Position numbers and translations under genes: made by a program. A stretch of DNA of 49,659 nucleotides from DSWT01 sp035415725 (lineage in GTDB: Bacteria > Chloroflexota > Anaerolineae > B4-G1 > SLSP01), in the NCBI GenBank assembly GCA_035415725.1, contig DAOOGN010000017.1, forward strand, positions 1-49,659, given 5' to 3'. Below the pieces are notes generated by a model. The model ran no database searches. It saw nothing but the letters and a program-made list of their open reading frames with translations, and was not told the DNA's origin. This document shows, piece after piece, positions 43,466-49,659 of the stretch. Within the stretch, counting starts at the first letter, position 1, and each line of letters begins with the position of its first letter.

Positions 43466-43563
43466 CAACCACTTTCCCTTTTATTCGTTTCATCCAGCGA
43501 GCGTTTTGCGGTACAATAAGTCAATAAGCACAGAGAACTTGACCCAACACAGGAGGTATGCGT

Positions 43564-44916
43564 ATGTCCTCACCGATCACACACGTTGTTAAGCGCAACG
43601 GAGCGGTGGTGCCCTTCAACCGTGAGCGGATCACGAACGCTATCTACCGGGCTGCCGTCGCCGTCGGCGGGCGCGACCGCGCGGTCGCCGAAAATCTGGC
43701 CGACCAGGTCACCGCCATCCTCGAAGGCTCCTGCGCCGCCGAAAACCGCGTCCCCACCGTCGAAGAAATCCAGGACATTGTGGAGAAGGTGCTCATCGAA
43801 AATGGGCATGCGCGGACGGCCAAAGCCTACATTCTCTATCGTCAGGAGCGCGCGATGCGCCGTCGCCGTCGTCAGGGCGGCGAAACTCAGCGCGACTCCG
43901 AAAATATCCCCTACCGCAAACTCTGGGAAGTCCTCAACTGGGCCATCGATCACAACGTCCACAACATCTTCCGCCTCAACGAGCGCATCGCCAAAGGTGA
44001 GTTCGCCGACATTGTCCGCGAGTCGGATGCGGCTTACGAGCAAGACGTCGAGCAGGCCGCCAGGCTGATCCTGGACCGCCGCGGCGAAGTCCATATCGCC
44101 ATTATCGCCGGGCCGTCCTCCTCCGGCAAGACCACGACCACCGCCAAACTTGGGGCGTATCTCAAAGAAGCCGGGCTTAATCTGGTCGCGCTCAACGTCG
44201 ATAATTACTTCTTCGATCTGGATATGCACCCCAAGGACGAATACGGCGATTACGACTTCGAGACGCCGCAGGCGCTCGACCTGGCGCTGATCAACGATCA
44301 TCTCCAGCGCCTCATTGCCGGGGAAGCGGTGGCGATCCCGTACTACAATTTCAAGACCGGCATGCGCGAAGGCAGCCGCGAGATTATGAAAATCGGCCCG
44401 GACGACATCATCTTGATCGATAGTCTGCACGGCCTCTATGCCGGCATGACGCAGTCGATTCCCGACGAGCAGAAGTTCAGGCTCTACATCGAGACCCTGC
44501 TGCAAATGAAGGGGCCGGATAACAAGTATATTCGCTTCACCGATCTGCGGCTGATGCGGCGGATGATGCGCGACGCCCGCGAGCGTGCCTACGATCCCCG
44601 CCGGACGCTCGAACACTGGCATTACGTCCGTAGCAGTGAACTGCGCCACATCATTCCCTATGCCAACAGCGCCGATTACGTCATCAACGGCGCGACGCCC
44701 TACGAACTGCCCATTATGCGCGCGCGCCTGTGCACCTATTTCGCCGGCTGGGTCGAGCAGTACAAGGACGATCCCAACCGGGTGGACGCCTACCTGCGGG
44801 CTGAGCGCGTCCACAACCTGCTGCAAACCATCATCCCGGTGGACAACGATGCCGACATCCCTGCCACCTCACACGTCCGCGAGTTTATCGGCGGCAGTGC
44901 CTACGAACTCCATTAG
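43564..44916 (+). CDS. ATP-cone domain fused to a uridine kinase-like kinase
   Basis: This 450-residue protein joins two modules. Residues 1 to about 95 form an ATP-cone (THVVKRNGAVVPFNRERITN, AIYRAA, VEEIQDIVEKVLIENGHART, AKAYILYR), the nucleotide-sensing module of ribonucleotide reductases and NrdR. After a helical linker, a P-loop kinase follows: Walker A IIAGPSSSGKTTTTAKL (about residues 177-193), then NVDNYFFDLDMHPKDEYGDY and the IILIDSLHGLY Walker B, as in the uridine kinase/phosphoribulokinase family. It probably phosphorylates a nucleoside or small metabolite under allosteric ATP/dATP control. AGGAGG (43551-43556) is 7 bases from ATG 43564 and only 1 from ATG 43558, which decides the start. 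Confidence 0.88.
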   Translation: MSSPITHVVKRNGAVVPFNRERITNAIYRAAVAVGGRDRAVAENLADQVTAILEGSCAAENRVPTVEEIQDIVEKVLIENGHARTAKAYILYRQERAMRRRRRQGGETQRDSENIPYRKLWEVLNWAIDHNVHNIFRLNERIAKGEFADIVRESDAAYEQDVEQAARLILDRRGEVHIAIIAGPSSSGKTTTTAKLGAYLKEAGLNLVALNVDNYFFDLDMHPKDEYGDYDFETPQALDLALINDHLQRLIAGEAVAIPYYNFKTGMREGSREIMKIGPDDIILIDSLHGLYAGMTQSIPDEQKFRLYIETLLQMKGPDNKYIRFTDLRLMRRMMRDARERAYDPRRTLEHWHYVRSSELRHIIPYANSADYVINGATPYELPIMRARLCTYFAGWVEQYKDDPNRVDAYLRAERVHNLLQTIIPVDNDADIPATSHVREFIGGSAYELH

Positions 44917-44939
44917 CGGGATGGACAGATTCCATCCCG
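44917..44939 (+). terminator. Hairpin directly after the kinase stop codon
   Basis: CGGGATGGA (44917-44925) and TCCATCCCG (44931-44939) pair perfectly around a 5-base loop, right after the TAG. There is no U-tract. Confidence 0.6.
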
Positions 44940-45063
44940 TGAAGGGCGGCTTGCCCACTTCCGGGTTCTGGGGGTGAATTTTCCAGCCGACAGGTTTATC
45001 ATAACACAGAATGTCTAAACGGTCGAGAACCTGAGGAACGCCTGGTGTAGGAAGAACCCGGCA

Positions 45064-45091
45064 TTGACCATCGGCCTGGACATGCTACAAT
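45064..45091 (+). promoter_or_regulatory. Sigma-70 type promoter of the DUF4258 gene
   Basis: TTGACC (45064-45069) and TACAAT (45086-45091) have a 16-bp spacer. The expected start, near 45098, is just before ATG 45107/45113. Confidence 0.6.
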
Positions 45092-45106
45092 CCAGGTAAT
45101 CTGAGT

Positions 45107-45459
45107 ATGCTTATGCAGCCTGAATCCAAGCCAGCATTCATCCAAGACACAGCTTACCAGAATGTGCGAGATCCTGAGGGAACACACATTTTGTGGGCAC
45201 GTCATGCCATTCAAGAGCTGATAGCCGATGAGTTAACGCGCCCTCAAGTAGAACGAGCGTTACAATCGTGTGAAGTCATTGAAGATTATCTTGCACTGCA
45301 TCGTCCGTTGCCAGACGGTTTAGTCCTCGCGTGGATATCAACCAGAGAGCCATCCATGCTGTGATCGTCATGGATGAAAAGCATGAGCGAATTTTTATCG
45401 TCACGGTATATGGACCTGATGCAAAGGAGGGGAAAAATGACTGGCGAACTCGAAAATAA
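45107..45459 (+). pseudogene. DUF4258 protein gene with a frameshift
   Basis: The first frame gives ILWARHAIQELIADELTRPQ, VERALQSCEVIEDY and RPLPDGLVLAW, a DUF4258 N-terminal part (RelE/HigB-like small fold), and stops at 45362. In the -1 frame the family's C-terminal part continues: AIHAVIVMDEKHERIFIVTV then YGPDAKEGKNDWRTRK to TAA at 45457-45459. The shift must occur between about 45325 and 45355. DUF4258 genes are often paired with YgiT-type zinc-finger genes, as here, in a layout like a type II toxin-antitoxin pair. It is either decayed or affected by a sequence error. Confidence 0.75.
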
Positions 45460-45702
45460 TGAGAGACGCTGTCCAGTATGTGGAGGACGGCTTGTACCCA
45501 ATCAGAAAGCGACGATTCCTTGCGTTCTGGAGAATACATCGCGGTTATCAAGGATGTACCGGCAGAGTTGTGCGCCAGTTGTCATGAATCCTATACAACC
45601 GGAAAGGTAACCGACAACATCGTGGAACTGCTGCGACAATTACATTGGCTACAAACCGAAGTATCCGTCATTACTTACACGCCTGTGTTGATCGGAGTAT
45701 AA
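45437..45702 (+). pseudogene. YgiT-type zinc finger protein gene with a frameshift
   Basis: ATG 45437 follows AAAGGAGG (45423-45430). The first frame gives the zinc motif RRCPVCGGRLVPNQKATIPCVLENTS, then becomes unlike the family. The -1 frame continues AVIKDVPAELCASCHESYTT with the second CxxC, and then IVELLRQLHWLQTEVSVITYTP to TAA at 45700-45702. The shift is near 45535. YgiT/MqsA-like proteins are antitoxins or repressors. The gene overlaps the 3' end of the DUF4258 reading frame, as in a real operon. Confidence 0.75.
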
Positions 45703-45762
45703 CCGGATTTTGTTCTCCATAAGAGCATAAGCAAGTTATGTTGTATGATGAAGGAGGTCACC

Positions 45763-46650
45763 ATGCCGAAGGGGAAGAAAAATCACGCTATGGACTATCC
45801 CAAAGCCGAAGCCGCCCCGGGAGAAGTCAAAGAAGCCGAACCGCACAAAAAAGATGACGGTAAACTGCCGCGCAAAAAACTCAACCGCAGGGTTTATGAA
45901 AAGGAACTGCGCCAGCTTCAGGTGGAGTTGGTCAAGCTGCAATACTGGATCAAGGAGAAGGGATTGAAGGTCGTCGTCGTTTTCGAGGGGCGGGATGCCG
46001 CCGGGAAAGGCGGCATGATCAAGCGTATAACCGAACGTCTGAATCCCCGCATCTGCCGGGTGGAGGCGCTCGGTACCCCCTCGGACCGCGAGAAAACGCA
46101 GTGGTACTTCCAACGCTATGTGGATCGCCTGCCTGCCGCCGGCGAGATGGTGCTCTTCGACCGTAGCTGGTACAACCGCGCGGGTGTCGAACACGTCATG
46201 GGCTTTTGCACCGAGGACGAGTACCGCGAGTTCCTGCGCTCGTGCCCCGAATTCGAGCGCATGCTGATCCGTTCCGGCATCATTCTCATCAAATACTGGT
46301 TCTCCGTGAGCGACGAGGAACAGGAACGGCGTTTTCAGGCGCGTCTCGATGATCCCACCAAACGCTGGAAGCTCAGTCCGATGGATCTGGAATCGCGCAA
46401 GCGATGGATCGAATACTCGAAGGCCAAAGACGAAATGTTCGCCCACACGGATACCAAACAGTCGCCCTGGTACGTGGTCAACGCCGATGACAAACGGCGC
46501 GCGCATCTCAACTGCATCAGCCATCTGCTCACCATGATCCCCTACCAGGATTTGACCCCTGAGCCTATCGAGCTGCCGCCGCGCCAGAACGACATCGCTT
46601 ACGTTCGCCCGCCGATGGAATATCAAACATTTGTGCCGGAGAGGTTCTAG
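45763..46650 (+). CDS. ppk2: Polyphosphate kinase 2 (PPK2)
   Basis: This 295-residue PPK2-family kinase phosphorylates nucleoside diphosphates from polyphosphate (the family also catalyses the reverse reaction). Walker A FEGRDAAGKGG (about residues 73-83), Walker B/lid VLFDRSWYNRAGVEHVMGF (about 130-148) and the later RWKLSPMDLESRKRW segment are diagnostic, and the size is that of one-domain class I enzymes. The N-terminus is a highly charged Lys/Glu-rich stretch of about 40 residues. ATG 45763 is supported by AAGGAGG 5 bases upstream. Element copy D is inserted just downstream. Confidence 0.95.
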   Translation: MPKGKKNHAMDYPKAEAAPGEVKEAEPHKKDDGKLPRKKLNRRVYEKELRQLQVELVKLQYWIKEKGLKVVVVFEGRDAAGKGGMIKRITERLNPRICRVEALGTPSDREKTQWYFQRYVDRLPAAGEMVLFDRSWYNRAGVEHVMGFCTEDEYREFLRSCPEFERMLIRSGIILIKYWFSVSDEEQERRFQARLDDPTKRWKLSPMDLESRKRWIEYSKAKDEMFAHTDTKQSPWYVVNADDKRRAHLNCISHLLTMIPYQDLTPEPIELPPRQNDIAYVRPPMEYQTFVPERF

Positions 46651-46672
46651 GAAAACCCAACGTAAAACGTAA

Positions 46673-47005
46673 CTATTCAGCCACCCTTGCCAGGTTGCAA
46701 ACGGGACTTGGGGGATGGTGCATAATAGGTTGACACTTCGGCTATAGGCGCTGACCCTCTCATCCCCCAGCCCCCTTCTCCCCCGCCAGCGGGGAAGAAG
46801 GGGGCGAAAAAGCGGGGGTGTGGCGGGCAGCGAAGCTGCCCGCCACACCCCCACCCAAAATCCCCCTTCCTGGGGAGAAGGGGGGATAGGCTAATAGAAA
46901 CACGCCTATCTCGTCATCCAAGAGCGCCTGGCATGCCAAAATCTGCACCCAACCTGACATGGGGAATAAGGTTGCTGCGCCAGGTTTACTAGCCTGAATA
47001 GATAC
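46673..47005 (+). mobile_element. Non-autonomous dispersed element, copy D (complete, with target duplication)
   Basis: 333 bp, starting CTATTCAGCCACCC and ending CTGAATAGATAC, so the ends are short inverted repeats (CTATTCAG/CTGAATAG). It is flanked by a perfect 12-bp direct repeat CGTAAAACGTAA (46661-46672 and 47006-47017). Inside are the C-rich/G-rich hairpin, a GTGGCGGGCAGCGAAGCTGCCCGCCAC palindrome and the AACCTG/CAGGTT block. No ORF for a transposase is present. Confidence 0.9.
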
Positions 47006-47071
47006 CGTAAAACGTAAGTGGCGATACATGAGGCGTGATCTTCTGTTTACGAACAAGGAAAAGAACCCTCC

Positions 47072-49489
47072 ATGAACAAACACCCTTACAATGCCCCCTA
47101 CACGGGTGAATACCTCAACCGCGTCGCTTTCCCGATGGGCGGGATAGGCGCGGGGATGATCTGCCTGGAAGGCACCGGTGCACTTTCGCACGTTTCGCTG
47201 CGCGGCCAGATGGAATTGCTGAATGAGCCGCTGATGTTTGCGGCGCTATCCGTGAAAGATGCGGGCATGGCGCGCGTGCTCGAAGGCCCTGTCCCGATGG
47301 GAAAGGTCTATGGGACACCGGGCGCGGGCAATGGCCTGGGTGGGACGAGCTTCGGCCTGCCCCGTTTTGCTGAGGCGACGTTCGAGGCGCGTTTCCCCTT
47401 CGGGATGGTGACGCTGCGTGACCCCCAAATCTCGCTCGACGTGACCCTCACCGGTTGGAGTCCCTTTACACCGGGCGACGCCGACAGCTCCAGCTTGCCG
47501 GTCGCTGCGCTCGAGTACCGCTTCGCCAACCCGACGGACGCGCCGGTGGAGGCGGTCTTCTCGTTTCACGCGCGCAACTTTATGGCTCCCCACGCCAACA
47601 GTGGCGCCGTTCTCGCCACGCCGGGCGGCTTCGTCCTGGCGTCTTCCGAGGGACACGCTGCATTCAGTGCCACGGTGGATGACCCCGCCGTCATCGTCAA
47701 CTGCGCCTGGTTCCGGGGTGGCTGGTTCGACGCGCTCACCGTCGTCTGGAAGACGATTGCCGAGGGCGCTTTGCCCCAGGCAGGGACGGTGACCGCCGGC
47801 GCGCCCAGTCCCGGCGGCAGTCTCTATGTGCCGTTGCGCCTGGCGCCGGGCGAGGAACACATTATTCGCCTGCGACTGGCATGGCACGCTCCGGAAACCG
47901 ATCTGCGGGTGGGTAAGGACCCGCTGGGTGAGGAGGGGAAAGGGTGTGACTGTCAACCGGGCAAGCACGTTCCCTGGTACGCGAGCCTCTTCCCCGACAT
48001 TGACGCGGTCAACGCCTACTGGCGCGCGCATTATGACGAGCTGCGTGCGCGCACGGCGGCCTTCACCGACTGTTTCTACGATACCACGCTCCCGCCGGAG
48101 GTCATCGAGGCGGTCGCCGCTAACCTCACCATTCTCAAGTCGCCCACGGTGCAGCGTCAGACTGACGGGCGACTGTGGTGTTGGGAGGGCTGCTGCGACC
48201 AGGGTGGCTGTTGCCACGGCTCGTGTACCCACGTCTGGAACTACGCGCAGGCGATCCCTCACCTCTTCCCGGAGATGGAGCGTTCCTTGCGCTATACCGA
48301 GTTCTTTGTCGACCAGGACGAGCGTGGACACCAAAACTTTCGTGCCAACCTGCCCATTCGCCCGCCCGACCACGATTTCCATGCCGCCGCCGACGGCCAG
48401 CTCGGCGGCGTGATGAAGGTCTACCGCGAGTGGCACATCAGCGGCGACGAGCTGTGGCTGCGTAAATTTTGGCCGCGCGTCAAGCAGAGCCTCGACTACT
48501 GCATCGCCACGTGGGATCCCGCTCACACCGGCACGCTGGTGGAGCCACACCACAACACTTACGACATCGAATTTTGGGGGGCGGATGGGATGTGTACCTC
48601 GTTCTACCTCGGCGCGCTCAAGGCGGCGACGCTCATGGCCGAGGCGGTGGGGGAGGAAGTCCCCCTCTATGCGGAACTCCTGGACAAGGGGTGCGCCGTG
48701 ATGCAGTCTGAACTGTGGAACGGCGAGTACTTCATCCAGAAAATCCGATGGACAGGTCTGCGGGCGGGCGACCCTATGCAACAAGGGCCGAGTTGGAACG
48801 TCGATTATTCGCCGGAAGCGCAGGAGCTGCTGCGCGCTGAAGGTCCCAAGTACCAGTACGGCAACGGTTGTCTGGCGGACGGCGTGCTCGGCGCGTGGAT
48901 TGCGGCGGTCTGCGGAGTGGATGAATTTCTCGACCGCGAACAGGTGCGCGGTCATCTGCGGGCGGTCTATCGTCACAACTTACGCCACGATTTGTCCGTG
49001 CACGCCAATCCCCAGCGTCCGGCGTTTGCCTTGGGCAAGGACGGCGGGCTGCTGCTCTGTACCTGGCCCCACGGCGACGCGCTCACCCTGCCCTTCGTCT
49101 ACAGCAACGAGGTGTGGACCGGCATTGAGTACCAGGTTGCCGCGCATCTGATGCTACTGGGCGAAGTTGAGGCCGGGCTGGACATTGTGCGCACTACGCG
49201 CGACCGCTACGACGGGCGCGTGCGCAATCCCTTCGACGAGTACGAATGCGGTCACTGGTACGCCCGTGCAATGTCGTCCTACGGCCTGTTGCAGGGTTTG
49301 ACCGGCGTGCGCTACGACGCGGTGGAGAAAGCGCTTACCATCCGTCCGCATATTCCCGGCGACTTCCGTGTCTTCCTAAGTACGGCCACCGGCTACGGCA
49401 CGGTCGGCGTGAAGAATGGCGCACCGTTCGTGGAGGTGAAATCGGGCGTGATTCCGTTGGAGAAGATCGTTTATACGCCTGCCAGGTAA
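47072..49489 (+). CDS. GH116-family glycosidase (GBA2-like beta-glucosidase/xylosidase)
   Basis: This 805-residue family-116 enzyme has an N-terminal beta-sandwich starting FPMGGIGAGMICLEGTGALS and an (alpha/alpha)6 catalytic domain. The nucleophile glutamate lies in LVEPHHNTYDIEFWG (about residue 490) and the acid/base aspartate in GNGCLADGVLGAW (about residue 602), the known pair of bacterial GH116 enzymes. CWEGCCDQGGCCHGSCTHVW is a cysteine-rich stretch before the catalytic core. No signal peptide is present, so it acts in the cytoplasm on beta-linked gluco- or xylo-oligosaccharides or glycosides. The ribosome binding site is weak (AAGGAAAAG, about 12 bases upstream). Confidence 0.93.
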   Translation: MNKHPYNAPYTGEYLNRVAFPMGGIGAGMICLEGTGALSHVSLRGQMELLNEPLMFAALSVKDAGMARVLEGPVPMGKVYGTPGAGNGLGGTSFGLPRFAEATFEARFPFGMVTLRDPQISLDVTLTGWSPFTPGDADSSSLPVAALEYRFANPTDAPVEAVFSFHARNFMAPHANSGAVLATPGGFVLASSEGHAAFSATVDDPAVIVNCAWFRGGWFDALTVVWKTIAEGALPQAGTVTAGAPSPGGSLYVPLRLAPGEEHIIRLRLAWHAPETDLRVGKDPLGEEGKGCDCQPGKHVPWYASLFPDIDAVNAYWRAHYDELRARTAAFTDCFYDTTLPPEVIEAVAANLTILKSPTVQRQTDGRLWCWEGCCDQGGCCHGSCTHVWNYAQAIPHLFPEMERSLRYTEFFVDQDERGHQNFRANLPIRPPDHDFHAAADGQLGGVMKVYREWHISGDELWLRKFWPRVKQSLDYCIATWDPAHTGTLVEPHHNTYDIEFWGADGMCTSFYLGALKAATLMAEAVGEEVPLYAELLDKGCAVMQSELWNGEYFIQKIRWTGLRAGDPMQQGPSWNVDYSPEAQELLRAEGPKYQYGNGCLADGVLGAWIAAVCGVDEFLDREQVRGHLRAVYRHNLRHDLSVHANPQRPAFALGKDGGLLLCTWPHGDALTLPFVYSNEVWTGIEYQVAAHLMLLGEVEAGLDIVRTTRDRYDGRVRNPFDEYECGHWYARAMSSYGLLQGLTGVRYDAVEKALTIRPHIPGDFRVFLSTATGYGTVGVKNGAPFVEVKSGVIPLEKIVYTPAR

Positions 49490-49605
49490 GGAAATACGTA
49501 TGGGACGACTCGGGCGGATTTTTGTTTGATGGAATGATTTCAGGTTTTCTCATCTATGTGATTGTTTTTGGTATTCCCGCGAGTTTGTTACCCAAATCTG
49601 TATTC
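49490..49605. other. Intergenic tail
   Basis: AT-richer sequence with no gene or clear hairpin between the GH116 stop and the terminal repeat. Confidence 0.4.
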
Positions 49606-49659
49606 GTATCTATTCAGGCTAGTAAACCTGACGAAGCCACTTATTCCCTATGCCAGGTT
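49606..49659 (-). repeat. Right end of dispersed element (copy E, partial, inverted)
   Basis: Reads GTATCTATTCAGGCTAG on the plus strand, then AACCTGACGAAG...CTATGCCAGGTT. Its reverse complement matches 17-70 at 53 of 54 positions. The rest of the element lies beyond the window. Confidence 0.85.

Noticed and set aside
43570..44826. 418-codon minus-strand frame opposite the ATP-cone/kinase gene
   Set aside because: It is a shadow of a gene with clear ATP-cone and P-loop motifs on the plus strand.
47246..48976. 576-codon minus-strand frame opposite the GH116 gene
   Set aside because: Shadow frame; the plus strand has the complete GH116 enzyme.

Overview
The window looks like chromosomal DNA of a GC-rich, free-living saccharolytic bacterium. 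It is most probably a member of the Chloroflexota (Anaerolineae or Caldilineae type). That placement is inferred from the mix of lipobox and Tat-lipobox substrate-binding proteins, FemAB and GT-C glycosyltransferases, an ATP-cone/uridine-kinase fusion and many short palindromic repeats; no 16S gene or other marker is present to prove it. Both ends of the window carry the same 54-bp sequence in opposite orientation (53 of 54 bases identical). It is the right end of a dispersed repeat, so the window is probably a whole contig that broke at that repeat.

Layout. 0.1-7.9 kb: a LacI-family regulator with a clear promoter and operator, then a complete family-5 (Dpp/Opp-type) ABC importer, likely for an oligosaccharide. 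7.9-10.3 kb: a YfbK-like von Willebrand lipoprotein gene beside an inverted, truncated second copy sharing 527 identical bases. 10.5-11.6 kb: small orphan ORFs, a mobile-element copy and a truncated GxxExxY gene. 11.7-17.8 kb: GH1 beta-glycosidase, GNAT acetyltransferase, a short UvrC-like nuclease, a BMP-family lipoprotein and a GH28 pectinase-like enzyme. 17.8-21.6 kb: envelope or glycan genes (RmlC epimerase, FemAB, methyltransferase, GT4). 21.6-27.3 kb: ThpR, a membrane PP2C-like/beta-propeller protein whose reading frame is extended by a duplicated piece of surE, surE itself, and a Gfo/Idh/MocA oxidoreductase. 27.4-27.7 kb: tRNA-Gly, tRNA-Cys and tRNA-Leu. 27.85-33.1 kb: a TPP riboswitch with terminator, then thiN and the thiamine importer thiB-thiP-thiQ, interrupted by three kinds of repeat. 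33.1-38.7 kb: PIN-domain remnant, GT-C membrane protein, long SPFH protein and GH5 glycosidase. 39.0-43.5 kb: ECF sigma factor, a second GT-C protein and asparaginase. 43.6-49.5 kb: ATP-cone/uridine kinase, a decayed DUF4258/YgiT pair, PPK2, a full mobile-element copy with a 12-bp target duplication, and a GH116 glycosidase.

How it fits together. All four glycoside hydrolases (GH1, GH5, GH28, GH116) lack a signal peptide. The LacI-controlled importer would therefore bring in plant-derived oligosaccharides that are broken down in the cytoplasm. The thiamine block is a self-contained salvage unit under TPP control. Much of the non-coding DNA consists of repeats of at least five families, several of which sit against or inside genes and have changed gene ends.
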